From positions 1 through 64,000 of the forward strand of contig KV423941.1 of assembly GCA_001632435.1 (NCBI GenBank): 64,000 nt of DNA, written 5' to 3'. Below are positions 22,847 to 34,573 of the stretch, piece by piece. The DNA comes from Calocera cornea HHB12733. Taxonomy: Eukaryota; Basidiomycota; Dacrymycetes; Dacrymycetales; Dacrymycetaceae. Positions within the stretch are counted from its first letter, which is position 1; the number at the start of each line of letters is the position of its first letter. The notes below the pieces were generated by a model, which searched no databases, was not told the DNA's origin, and saw only the letters and a list, made by a program, of their open reading frames with translations. Made by a program: the position numbers and the translations under genes.

Positions 22847-24271
22847 ATGGCAGCGAAGAGGAAAGCAGGGCGTAGTGCGGAACGAATGTCGAAGACAAGG
22901 TATGGTAAAACTTTGCTTGTATTTTGTGCGCTGAGCGCTCATGTCATTTCAGGAAGATTGAAGAGACCGATACCGAACGCGACGAGGATACGGCCCAGTC
23001 CGTTGTGGAGGAAACCGAATTGGATGAGCCGTTATGCTTGGAAAATACGAACACAAAGGTTTCTGCACCGTGAGCTGCTTCATGATGCTCGTGGACATCT
23101 GAAATTCACCGCCGGTAGGATTTCGCAGGAGGCTTCATTGGGGAACGACGAAGATCCTTTCGCGCATGCGGGGAATGAATCGACTGTTTCAACCGAACTT
23201 CTTAAGTCGTCCAAAACTGGGTTAGTGATTGCCTTCATTATAAAAGGTTCTTCTGATGTCCGTTAGATTGGATGCTGAGCCATCACGTGTACCGCCTTTG
23301 ATCTGGCCGGAAATCAACACAGATGATGCGTCGGGGGCATCCAAAGTCCCACCGGCTCGAGAACCTGCCGAGGACTCCGACGGTGATAGCATATCGTCGT
23401 ATGTGCTCTTACTGGCAAGAATGCAAGTCGTTCATGCGTTAGTAGGGTGTCTATCGCATCCTCGGACAGAGACGATCCTCCGGATTTGGACGGCATACCG
23501 CTTGTCATCCAAAAGTATGAGTCCGCGTCTCTGCTGCTTCGTTGTGCTTACATAGCACAGGCGGTTGTTGTCTATGCGGAAAGAGGGCGATGCCCAACGT
23601 GGCACATACTATATCACTAGACTGCCTTTGGATCTTCAGTTTGGACGTCTCGATTCCTTTTTCGATATGCGGAATTTCCTGGTCGACAAGCGTAATAGCG
23701 CGGTGAAGATCTTCATCTCCGGCTTTGTTATCTCTGCGGATTTCCGTAATACGGAGGGCATGCCTCTTCGGCGTGTGTCAATAGTGCTGCGACCGCTCAC
23801 CACGCTCGATTCTGTGGCAGCTTCACGTATCTACAACGAATACACTGTTCCTGGTGAACGTGAGTTTTCCCGTCTTGTCCTTGTGTCAACGATAACGCCT
23901 CTTCAGGTACAACGAAGGACAGTTTTTTGAATATCCAAGCCGGTCGATGGCAAACTTCTTATGGAGCGCCGCGTGAATCTCCCGTTGAGTACTTGTTACA
24001 GTCTGGGTCCCAATGACTAACCTTCCTGTAGGGTAACCCATTCACGGGATGCTACCTCGCGGATCGTAGCCTTAGAGACCGCAGTCCTTATTCTGTCGAG
24101 TCGATCGGGCGCGGGGACCTCGTAGTTCTGGAGACGCGCTTGCGCTCAAGACGCACCGAGCGCGAAGGACGCACAGTAGAGTTCCAGTTGCAAGCTGTGA
24201 ATCTCTTAATGCCCAAAGCCAGACATATTGAGACCGCGGTGTCGAACGATGGTGCAGATGTGGACTGGTAG
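22847..24271 (+). CDS. Unrecognised nuclear-type protein with strand-rich C-terminal domain
   Basis: I do not recognise the family. About eight exons close in frame. The start is MAAKRKAGRSAERMSKTRK, a basic stretch that could be a nuclear localisation signal. Residues 20-150 are acidic and Ser-rich, hence probably disordered. The structured part begins near GTYYITRLPLDLQFGRLDSF and runs through KIFISGFVISADFRN, RRVSIVLRPLTTLDSV and NIQAGRWQTSYG to GDLVVLETRL and VEFQLQAVNLLMP, ending DGADVDW. The last block (GD-hydrophobic strand, basic turn, V-F-L-A-N-L strand) parallels GDFVDVAVSFDVV and YLKLEHVIQL in the divergent neighbour. The total is about 360 residues. Intact frames through eight exons argue that the gene is functional or very young. 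Confidence 0.6.
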
Positions 24272-24709
24272 GTTCTGGTGACGTGCATTGGGTTTCCCCG
24301 GAATGTAGCTATGTTGCTACAGATACACAGAAGGTCCATCCAAGGCCGATGCAGAGTCCTACATGAGAATGTTTATGATGCAATAACACAGCCGTTCACA
24401 TACTGAATTGAAGGAATGCAGATCTTTCTGTTTACGTGTCATGCAACCGTGGAAAACCTGGTTCGGGTTCATCATCATCCGGCTTTATGCTTGTTTTGGC
24501 GAGGCCGCACACGTGTAGGGTGCTGATGGGAGATCGGCTCCGTGTTATTTCCATGGCATGTAATTACTCGAACAGACTCGGGATGCTGAAGTGAAAAGCC
24601 TGTCCTTTCCAGTCTGTATCAAGTGATGCCCAATCAGATCCTGCACACTTCCCTACGAATCAAGTATCGGTTTATATGAAGCGCACGGGATGGCCCAAAA
24701 GCCCACACT
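24272..24709. other. Spacer, no gene seen
   Basis: About 440 bases holding the 3' flank of one plus-strand gene and the 5' flank of the next. I see no repeat or structural RNA. Confidence 0.35.
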
Positions 24710-25701
24710 ATGTTACAGCAAATGGCCACTGGGGTCCCCTTCATGGATCCAACGCTCTGGCATATTGTGTCGGATCTCAACCTTCACTCTGCGTGGATAC
24801 CGCGGCTGCAATGCGAGGTGTCATCCGTGGCTTTAGCGCAACTCGGACGCCATTCTGTGATCGTTGTTTGCACGGGTGTCTTAAGGACACGATACAGCTC
24901 ACAAAGCCTACAGGATCTTCTGGTACGTAAAGGGTGTGGCTCTCCTTAACACGTCTGAGGGTGACATCCTAGAGTTTGGAATCTATTTTCCACGACAGGA
25001 ACCTGTATTCATACTGGTCGAGTAAGGATCCACAATTTATTGGCCAGCTGGACTTCGCCACAGACACGCACATTCTACGAAGCCAGGTGTATGCCTACTT
25101 TGGTGTCCTTGCGTTGTTTTCAGAAACAGCTCTCGCACGCGCAACGATAGGCCGCTGGATAGCAGAGAACCCTCCTGATGATTTGCTGAATACATTACCC
25201 CGATCCACCACTCACGCAGGCGACTCCATTGAAGAAGTTCATACTATGAGAACGTCCTCGAAGTCTCCTACACCACCGTTGGCTTTCCCACTTCAAGTCA
25301 GCCCTCGGATCCCGCTGATCGAAGGTGCTCTGTCGGTGGACACTGTCGAGCAACACGAGACTTATATTGTGACCGAACAAGATGTACGAGAGCGGCCTTT
25401 ACTGTTCTTGAAGCAATTCGCATCTCAGAGAGGATTAACTGTTCGAGAGGAGGCTACTTCGGCAGGACCTGCGCACAACCTAATTTGGTCGGGAAGCATA
25501 TATGGTGCAGTTTGCACATTTGTTTGTCTGCTGCATCATGCCTAATGTTATTCGTTCGCAGTCGGCTCGTCGCCAGAAACCTATGGACATGGGACAGGTC
25601 GCTCAAAGAAAGAAGCATTTCGTGCAGCAGCTCTGAAAGCATTGCATCACTTGGATTGGGCAAGAATTTCAATGTTCCTGCCATGCATGCTTGTAAGTTA
25701 A
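24710..25701 (+). CDS. Degenerate RNase III-like protein with C-terminal dsRNA-binding motif
   Basis: Three main exons join in frame: 24710 to about 24920, then 24973 to about 25514, then from about 25560. The C-terminus is a good double-stranded RNA-binding motif, with FLKQFASQRGLTVREEATSAG, then HNLIWSGSIYV and GHGTGRSKKEAFRAAALKAL. This includes the KKEA...A box that grips the dsRNA phosphate backbone. Upstream, QVYAYFGVLALFSETALARA has the spacing of the RNase III helix that normally carries the second catalytic acid, but no acidic signature box (E-x-L-G-D) is visible. A catalytically dead RNase III fold is therefore likely. The role may be as a dsRNA-binding cofactor in RNA silencing or processing. 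The stop TAA at 25699-25701 overlaps a GTAAGT donor-like sequence, so a further 3' exon is possible. Confidence 0.65.
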
Positions 25702-25885
25702 CCTACTTCGTAGATCCCGCTCGGACCGACTTAAAGTCAATTCTGCGAAGTAGTTCTATGTCCCGAAAGCCACATGGCACGAATGAAGGTCATTGGTTAC
25801 AATACACGAAAGACATACAGCGCTTGTACAAAGGAGCGAATAGTACAGGTAGTTCCGGTCGACACAATACAAATATGTTTCCGCT

Positions 25886-28699
25886 TCACTTCCTCGTACT
25901 CTTCTTACAAAACTTGTCTTTGCTCGGGTCCCTTTGAAGTCCTTTTCGCTGGTTCGCACGACTAACCCTGCGGCGCTGGACAGCTTTATCGGCTCGAGAC
26001 AAGGCATTCGTGGGCTGAAGGTCCAAGATATCTAGCTTCAATTGCCTCACTTCTGCGACCGACATGGCTGTTGCCGGTGGACCTGCTCCCGGAAGATAGC
26101 GAATCACATCGCCATTTTCGTGCAACTCCATGGCAATAGAAGCGTCCTCGTCGTCGTCCTCTGTTATCTGAAGAGGTTCTGGTTCCTTCCCATGGTTGTC
26201 TACTTCGTCGTACACCTCACAAGGAACTATACATGTGTCAATTTGGCATACATTGCTGTCTATCAAGACGACTCACTGTTACGCAGATCCTGATTACGCT
26301 CAACGCATGATCGACCATCCCTCGTGCATGCCGTACATTTCTTTCCTATGCCGGGCTTGTCGCACACCTCATACTCCTTGGATTCTTCTGTGAGGATGCG
26401 CTTCGCCTTGTCGACATATTTCAGGATTCTCTGTTGACAGTTTTGACATCTGAAGGTGCCATGACGCATCTAGGGAACAGATTAGTACGAGTGGGCGTGC
26501 TCTGTACGACGAGCTCACTAGGCAAGGCTTCTTCCCTGGTTGAGTTACCGCTACCGAACCATGCTCACGCACAATAGCCGCTGTCAGCTGCGAGCGTGGC
26601 ACAGATTTCGGTATGATTCGTTCCCCGATGTTACGGCCATGTCGTGATGTCCACTTGGTCAAGACCGCGTCAGTCTTCACGGTGTCCAGCGAAATGATGA
26701 TGCGGTACGTGAATACACCTCTTTTGTAATAGATGTGCTCTTTCCGACCATGGGACTCGACTCGGACGTAATAATTCTTCAGCGTTTTGAACGCCGCTGG
26801 GGTACTCAAATCTCTTGGCGTTGATGGTCCCTGTGACGACTCATCATGATCAGACCGCGTTATCGGTGTACTGTCGATGTCCGTATCTGCGTTCGGTGCT
26901 CGATGCTTCTTTTCCGGTGAGATGTCCTGCTGCGTGCCTTCATCTAGTTCCTCATCCGACCGTTGCGATCGCCTTCGTTTCTTCGACTCGGAGGTGGGTT
27001 CGTCGTTGCCTCCTTGATCGACTATATTCGAAGTATCCGCACCGCAGATTCGAGCAGTACTCATAGCAGGCAGTAGTGGGTCAGATGGTACCAATGAAGA
27101 GGCGGGCTCTTCCAGCGGATTCATCGACACTGGTGAAAGAGCGCGCTGTACCTTAGCATTATGTCCAACGGGTTCATTGTGGAACGAAGACGCGGCGGCT
27201 TCATGTGCTGGCCAGTCCGATCGTGTGGGGGCGCTATTGTTCTTATCCCAGCCACCTCCATCCAGCTCGAAGTCTTGACCAGTTATACCATCGTCAGCGA
27301 CATCCAATGGCTGATCATAATTGTCCATTGACAGGCGTAAGGTGTCCACCGGGTTCAGCTGCAGCGGAAGCCTATAGCGATCTCCATGCCATGAGGAGAC
27401 AGATCCATATGGCATCGGTGCTACGAAGGCTTCGAATATCGGTGGTGATAGAGAGACACGGTCGTTGATATGGACAGACTGCAAGTGGTTGTCCTGAGCT
27501 GGTTTCTCCGCGTTGATATGACTTGAACGCATAACAGGGCCAGGTGACATCGCATTTTCGCCGTCGCCGGTACGTGTGCCACGATTGAGAATGCTTTCCT
27601 GTTCTGGGGATAGTTCGTTCCCTTGATCCGTAGAGTCAGACGACAGTTCACCATCTTGACGGCTCGGGCCATCCTTCTGTGCTGCGTCAGAGACTGACTG
27701 AGTGAGAGCCAAAGCAAGCGTCTCGTTGATGAAGCGGTCTCTAGAATCTGTTCGTTGATGCGTTACTGATACATCCTCCTCTTCTGTATTGTCGACGTCT
27801 GGTGGATCATCATCTGGTGTGTGGCGTTCCGGGGTATCGGCTTCGACGCTTTCAAGGTTGGTCACATTGCGTGTCGATGCTTCGTACTTGCGACGAGTAT
27901 ACCAGTCCTGCAAATCCGGTCCACCGTCATGCGCCTTGGTCATATCTCCAAATCGCACCCTCTTGCGAGTCGTATCCACAGCGTCTGGATCGAGCGCAGG
28001 TTCGTCTTGTGAGGGTAAGTCATCTCTGGCGACTCTCGATTTGCTGGGCGTCTTAAGTACCCGTGACTTAACGGCGCGTACGTGTCCCCGCGCCTCGTCC
28101 ATCAACTGTGCTTCCGAATATTCGTAGCATTCAACATGTTCTTCTCGGATATGCGATGGAATGCGGACAATGTCTGGCAAGCAGTTCTTCAAGCGCTTAC
28201 TCCCATCACGAACGAACATGATAGCTGAGTTCAGGAAACCCATCGCTATTTCGTTGAAAGCCGAGTCCATAGTGCAGACACTCTCCTCGTCGAATGAGGC
28301 ATACATTAAACCCTGCATGAGAGAACGGTCAGCTCAGGTATATTCTGGAAGGGAAACAGCGGGGCTTAAAGTATTACTTACAAGAGCAAAGCAAACCGCT
28401 TCTGACCTGTCTTCTTCAGTCTCGTGAGCAGTATTGGCTGCGTCGTACACCTTCATTTTCCAGAATTCGGCGTCGAACTCCTGGGCGGCCAAAGGCTGCA
28501 GGTTCTCATACAAGGGACAATGGGCGATCGAAGTAGCAGACAAGCGCTCTACAGGCAAGAAGTTTATGGGCAAGGCCAGTTCGTATTGTATAGGTCGTTC
28601 GCCCGCTCCTATTTCGTTTGCAGCCGTAAACGAAGCGTCGATCAGTCGATTGAGTTGCTTCAATAGCATTCCCAAGTTGCGGGTCATCGCTGAACTCAT
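25886..28699 (-). CDS. Large nuclear-type protein with C-terminal Cys cluster
   Basis: About 860 residues, family not recognised. Exon 1 (MSSAMTRNLGMLLKQLNRLI...) is followed by an intron whose removal reads AVCFALGLMYASFDEES. The middle 350 residues are acidic and Ser/Thr/Pro-rich with basic patches (TRKRVRFGD, KKRRRSQRS, PEKKHR) that look like nuclear localisation signals. A folded part starts near AFKTLKNYYVRVESHGRKEH. After two more introns come RCQNC, YEVC, KKCTAC and RSC, six cysteines spaced like a small zinc-binding domain. The last exon ends in basic RRRVSRANQRKGLQR and a Lys-rich tail. A DNA- or chromatin-binding role is plausible but not shown. The gene is convergent with the dsRNA-binding gene at its 3' side. 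Confidence 0.6.
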
Positions 28700-28773
28700 T
28701 TTAACACCTGACGTGTGACACAGTATGGCATATGAAAGCTATGTGACGACCGAATAGTATTAGAAATAGCTCC

Positions 28774-30159
28774 TCAACGTATTGGAAGTTGATTCTGACT
28801 CACCCAAGGATCAAGTACGCGAGATATATATACTTCGACGGCCATTGGATTGGGTTTGAGTTCCCATGTCACTTCGGCGATGATGACATCCAGCAAGGAA
28901 TCACCAAAGTGAGCGTCGATGAAGTCAACGACAACTTGATCCCGTTGACTGGCGCTCCAAGTCCACCAGTGAGAGCCTTCCACTCTTTGTCGAGCTGCCA
29001 GTGGAGCTTCCAGCCATATCCATGGAGTGCGTCCCAGAACGAACCGCGCAACTTGGGTAGGCAAGAAATCCCCCCCAAGCACCGTGAGATCCGTTGGAAT
29101 GTTATATTTCCATAACAGCGTGCGCGCGTGTGTTGCGTCCTCGAGCAACTTGAGTTGCAGCTCGCCCGGAAAGTCACCTAGTCGCAGACCTATTCTTGCT
29201 TTGTCTAATACGGTCTATTGCATGTATAAGAATGACACTCTACATCGTTGCATACACTTACCCATATGTGGCGTGCAATCCGCTGATAGGTTATTTGCAT
29301 TTCCTTTGACTCGGCGAGCTGGAGTTCAGGAAACAAGCCGAATACTCGCTTTGCCAAGACTGTAAAGTAATGGCGTGACCGCTGTTCCCACTCAATACAG
29401 ACTTGTTGATGACCTTGTGTTGTCTTGTACCGCAACGTCAGGAATCCGTCGCGTCCAAAAAAGGTTTCGGGACTCGGGCAGACGCCAGGCCGAACCTGCC
29501 TATAACAGTCGTAGATGCAGTAGTACTCATTGGGCAATTGCTTCGTGTGGAGACCTCGAACTCGATCCATGGGAAGACGATGTCCTATGGCGTGGAGCTT
29601 CTCTCCCGTAGCGAGTAGAACATGCACTCGATGTGCCAAAGCGTTTGGGTGCTGATCTGCAAGTCCCATGAAGTAAAAGTAGCTGATGAATGGGTTCTGT
29701 CCTCCATTAGCGTGAGCTTACGCGCAGACGCGATGAGCCATCTACTCACCAACGCTGCTGAACACCTTAACACCTGCTCCTTCAGCTCCACGTTCATTTC
29801 CACGCTGATACTAACAGGCAGCTGTTGCTCCGCCCAGATGAACTCGAGTAGTTCCCCTGTTATGGCGTCCATGCAACGCGCCGCGTCATCTTGCACCTCC
29901 GCCATGCATCGACCTCGTCGGCCCATGTCCACGCGTGGCAAGTCAGATATATCATCGTCCTCGCTTGCCATACCACTGGCTCGGGAGAATACCAATGCAT
30001 ACAATAAGTGTCGTCTGAGCTCGTAGAGAAGCACGTCAGCAGCAGGTAACAAGCCAGTGCGCTCTCCCAGAGGGCGGACTCTATGGGCGCGCGGGCTTCG
30101 GAGGCAAACCACCTATCAAGCAACCAAATATGGTAATCGCTGGGATCGCGGAATTGCAT
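28774..30159 (-). CDS. Unrecognised multi-exon protein
   Basis: I do not recognise it. Exons inferred: from MQFRDPSDYHIWLLD (donor AGGTGGTT, acceptor CTCAG after a CTGAC branch site), then HLLYALVFSRASGMASEDDD through MNVELKEQVLRCSAAL. A GTGAGT donor then leads to NPFISYFYFMGLADQHPNAL. Downstream are blocks NEYYCIYDCYRQ, FFGRDGFLTLRYKTT and YFTVLAKRVFGLFPELQLAE. After another intron come LTVLGGDFLPTQVARFVLG and VEVYISRVLDP. The total is about 400 residues, mixed alpha/beta by eye, with no signal peptide or membrane helix. The true start may lie upstream, since the frame is open to about 30190. The frame stays open across four introns, so the gene is probably real. Confidence 0.5.
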
Positions 30160-30359
30160 CCGACGAACGCTCTCTGCTGCCAACGCACCTCCTCGTCCGC
30201 CTCAAGGGTGCCAGTTATCAGGCGCACAAAAGTGACGCGACGACGGAGTCAAAACCATCCGCCAAGGCCCGCCGTATATAAGTACCGCGTTTGACCCCTG
30301 GAGGGAACTCGTCAGAAACGCCACTCTGTAAAACCCCCCTTCATCGTCTGATAAGCTTC

Positions 30360-32373
30360 ATGAGTTCAACTATCTTGTCACGGACTTCGACCGGATATGG
30401 CTCTTATCCGGCTCATGAACTTTACACCACATATACTCTGCCGCTCAAGGTTGCAACTGTGCAACGATTCGCTTCAAGTGACAACACGTTGGACGGACCA
30501 TGCAACAAGCGCAAGAGGAGCCCGAGTCCCGACGGTGATAATCCATCAAACATATGGAACATTTCTGTGATCCGCAAAATCCCATACTCGCTGCCTCAAG
30601 GCATCGCTTCGATATCTACCTATGGGAATTGGGTCCTCATGTCTGGAGATGGTGGTCTAAGCGCTATTTGTCACACCGAAACTGGCTCTCCTTCGACTTA
30701 CACATGGCCTGGGGATGATTCTCCCCTACGTACAATCGACGGTATTCAATGGCACACGAAAGCGCTCAACACATCGCTAGGCGTCCTCGAGGTTATTGCC
30801 TCCTTCTCCGCCGGGGAGCAAGTGGTTGGTTCCGACGACTCGCCAGGAACAGGCGATTCTGTACACATTGCGTTCCAACCCCAACCTCGTGTACTTGCCG
30901 TCATCCGAGGATCAAGCCAGCCAATCGGATTTGATGGCATTTGGTCGGCATTTGCAGAGAAGGATGGGGTGAAGGACGCGCACCTGTATCACGTCCCCGA
31001 CAAAGTGACCTCATCCCTCGGCCTTCCGCATCAGGTATGATTCTTGTACTTCCACTCCAAATTTATTGCTCAGTGCGAGATTAGGATCTCGATCTTGGAG
31101 TTGTGTTTGCGCCCATCACCTCAACCGCGACCTGCTTTTCTATCGAAAGTGAATTATTCCTCATATACAATACCCCACGGCTTGACGTGCACATTGGATA
31201 CATTCCATGTCAACTCAAGGCGTATGTGGATCCGTCCGCTGGTTCAATCTTTGTTATGAGACGGGACAACTTCCTTGGTCTTTTCACGAACATCCTCACC
31301 GCCGAAGATACGCAGCACTGGCAGATTCCCAAACCTTGGTCGCAGATCGCAATCCCACCTACATATTATCTCGGGGACTTTGCCCTCGTCGGAGAAGGAC
31401 GCTACGTGATCACCATACTGCATGACCGTCGCGGTACTGAGCCAACGGTATTGCAACTGACTTCCCTGCCACCGTTGCCTTCAAGACTAGGCGGTGACGA
31501 CAAGGATGTGTCGCGACCCAGGACGATGACACTGTTGAAGTCTGAGCCCGAGGAGAAGAATATCTTACTGCACGCAAACTGCATAGTCACGATACCCGAT
31601 CCTTCCTGGCCCGGAATCAAGCTGCTAGTCGGCCAAAGACATTCGTCCTTATGGATACAACTGTCAATTGTGCTTCCGGCTGGAGATATCAGCGATATGA
31701 AGCCGATGACTGTCACAAGCGCCCTCATTGACACTCTTGCGGTTACAGAAGAAGATATGCCAAATCGACTAGTACGTGATATACCACTGTTTGTGGCAAA
31801 GACTGACGCTTACGACAGGTTGTACTGGAAGATCGACTCAAGAAGAGCATCTCTCTGCCCTATCGATTCGCTTCAGAGGAAACCCTTGATACAACTGAGT
31901 GGGAGGAATGGGACGAAGACGACTGGGTTGTGGGGGACTCTCTTCTTGGGCTGAATCGAGAACTGGAACGCTGGCCGAACGGCATCCTTGCGGGCCTTCG
32001 TGTCTGCTACGCGTTCTCCGAGGTCATCAATATAGTGGCATACTGCTCGAAAGGATCACAGGCGGAGATTGTCTTCCACACCGGCATAGGATTCAGCAAA
32101 CGATTCTTCGCTTTCGAGGTAGACTACGACACGAGAAGTCCTGCCAATCATCGATACAGACTTCGCCAGAGCAACAGCAGCGCAGCGCAAGCTCATCAGC
32201 TTCTCTCCGAGCCGACCGACCCCAAGAGGGATCGCAGTCCACATCCGGATCTGCTGGATCAGCTGTATGCCGTGTACAGAGATATACAAACATTGAAGGC
32301 GAATGTGAGTTTCTTACACCGACCCGAGTACAAGGCAGTCATGCAACGCTTGTCTGGAATACTCGCCTCGTGA
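30360..32373 (+). CDS. Unrecognised, beta-propeller-like protein
   Basis: Starts MSSTILSRTSTGYGSY and continues with LPLKVATVQRFAS, a KRKRSPSPDGD patch, and GIASISTYGNWVLMSGDGG. Several later blocks have the same strand-turn rhythm (VEVIASF-type, RVLAVIRGSS, HLYHVPD), which suggests a WD40-like propeller. Introns follow HQV at about 31035 and NRL at about 31768. The third exon (VVLEDRLKKSISLPYRFAS) contains an acidic EEWDEDDWV stretch, a strand-rich GILAGLRVCYAFSEVINIVAY block and a helical C-terminus ending RLSGILAS. The total is about 590 residues. The same frame logic holds over all introns, so the gene looks intact. Function is not assignable, and WD40 identity is a guess from spacing alone. 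It is convergent with the next gene. Confidence 0.55.
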
Positions 32374-32447
32374 ACTATGTCCCACCCTCTGTACCTGTAA
32401 TATAATGGTCATGAATTGTATGTAATGCAACAACATCGCATTCGCCT

Positions 32448-33777
32448 CTACGGAAGTTTCCTCCCAAGGATCCTCTTCTCGTTATCCGCCATACTCCTCA
32501 ACTTCCACGATTTCCAGCCAGAACGCACATTATTGTACTCCATCACCATAGCAATGCGATGCTCTTCCGCCCAGTCTTTCAACGAAGACCCGAGGAGACA
32601 ACACCTCCAACAGGGCACCATCCACACGCTCTCCTTCATCGTCTTATTTTCACTGTCCCGCACATTGAGAGCGGTCCTTAAGCGCTGGATCAAAACTGCA
32701 CCGCTTGCGTCCTTGAGATCTGTGCGCACATCCTCCAACATGTCCTCCAGGATAGTACCCTTGATGGTCACCAATCTGACGGTGAGCCCTTCGAGGTCAT
32801 CCTTGCGATTCTCGTGTTTCAGCTTATTGCATAGCCTGAGATCCCATGTGAGTCAATATAACATCCCGTGCGAATACCATACCATATGAAGATGTGCGTT
32901 TCCGCACAATTGCCGATCTCTGTTTTCGACGTAAAGCTCCTCAAGCTCGTCTCTACGTCTCGCGCGTCCGTCTCCATGCTGCTCAACTGTGCGAATCTCT
33001 TGGGCGGCATGAGTCTTTCCACCATACTCCGACGACCGCGAGAGAGGCTGTTCTTCTCGTCTTCATGCGTAGACCAGTCTCCTGGTGTAGAGACGGTAAC
33101 AAGAAACTGATTGACATCGCTGGAGATGGTTGTCTTGCTGGAACCTTGTACGACGAAGACAGTCGACCACGCGAGAGGCAGAACATCGCGGTCAAAGATG
33201 CGGCTTGAGAGCCACCATGCAGCAAGCAATCGATATTCAGCTTCTTCTTCATCCTCGATCGGCATACCGCAGCTTAGCACTTGCACTTACTTGATGTCAG
33301 ATACGTAATCGCATTCGGAGAGAAACTATATACTCAGGGCGGTGATCGCTTCGCCTATCATAAACCGAGTTCCGTCCACTTCGGTCTCGACTGTGCGTAG
33401 TATCCATCCGGGTTGACCAGGAAGATCGAACCCAGTGTATTTCTCCGTACGAGGCACTTTGCAGTATAAACTTGGCTTTTTGCCGCTGAATAGGATAGGA
33501 GATAAGCACCTCCCACAGAACAATGGCAAGGTGGCGTAGCATACTCGATGCGCGCCTCGATCGCCGGTTCCACGAATACACCGTACGCTTCGATGATGCC
33601 AGTCCTCGATTTTCCCGTAACGCTGTACGCGAAGCTATGAAGCTTGTTCTTGATGTCCTGACGCGAGTATTTTGAGCTACGAATCTATATCACTTACAAA
33701 GGAAATGGAATTGTCACCTCTAGTTTCTCTAGACAGATAACTTCATAGAACGCATCTTGAAACCTTATCGAGCCCAT
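32448..33777 (-). CDS. Unrecognised multi-exon protein
   Basis: I do not recognise it. Exon 1 reads MGSIRFQDAFYEVICLEKLE. A donor GTGACA and a 63-base intron lead to DIKNKLHSFAYSVTGKSRTG and GVFVEPAIEARIEYATPPC, a Cys/His-containing block, and FLVNPDGYYAQSRPKW. The next exon includes CGMPIEDEEEAEYRLLAAWW, a helical core, and FVVQGSSKTTISSDVNQFLV. The last exons are helical and charged (RLRTALNVRDSENKTMKES) and end RILGRKLP. A 21-base alternative intron at 33680-33700 is also in frame but too short to be credible. The total is about 370 residues, with no signal peptide or membrane segment seen. It is tail to tail with the propeller-like gene, with about 75 bases between the stops. Confidence 0.5.
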
Positions 33778-34573
33778 TTAGTCTAAACAAACGCTCGGTG
33801 AGTACGCCAGAAACTCAGCAATACTGAGCACTGTACCAGACTGCAGCACACGCGATGAAGGCTCGTCCTCCGCTTGATTGCTGCATAACAGTGATGAGCA
33901 ATCTACATCAATGCGGGCGTGCGATACACTCACCGAATTCGTAATATAATCCTAATTGATTTCCGCCCCAAAAATGACAATTTATCGCATGTGTAATGAG
34001 GAAGGGGAAAGGAGATGCGACTCACCAGCCGTCGAGATTTGCACACCACTAATTGCAGGCGACCCTGACCACCGACCGTGCCGCACGCGTCTTTGGACGC
34101 CTGGACCCTATTACACCTCCGACCACACAACGCAAGCGAGTGCCGATCAGTGCTGTACTTCTACACAGCCACTCGCGGGATCACAGCGTTGCAGCCCGCC
34201 GTCCCTCATACGCCTAGTAGGTGACATCGTCAATAATGCATATCATTGGCTTGTCAGAGATTGTACTCAACGTCTCTTTTGGGGGTTATCCTCTTCCTGT
34301 ATATCGTATGGATACCACTGCTTTCACGGGAGAGTGTTCTCAGTCTGTCGCATGCTTTTTCTGAATCTATCCGCCATCCAATGTATCACCTCCTCTCCTC
34401 CGGATGCTCGTGCCTTGCTGCCAAGGAATGCAGCGTCGACGACATAATTTCTCCTCAATGGCAGTATAAATTCCATGGAAAGTGACTGAGTCCAGAGTAC
34501 ATATTGCGCGTACATGCATTAGCAGCCATACGCATCCACACCCCGATACGCTTACGATGACTTACATGCGCCC
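33778..34573. other. Spacer between unrecognised gene and PIF1 helicase
   Basis: About 800 bases with no supported gene. I looked for spliceable exons on both strands and found no consistent series. Confidence 0.3.

Noticed and set aside
33680..33700. In-frame 21-base intron (GTAAGT...GTAG)
   Set aside because: Far shorter than any other intron here. A 63-base GTGACA...CAG intron gives a continuous frame and is preferred.
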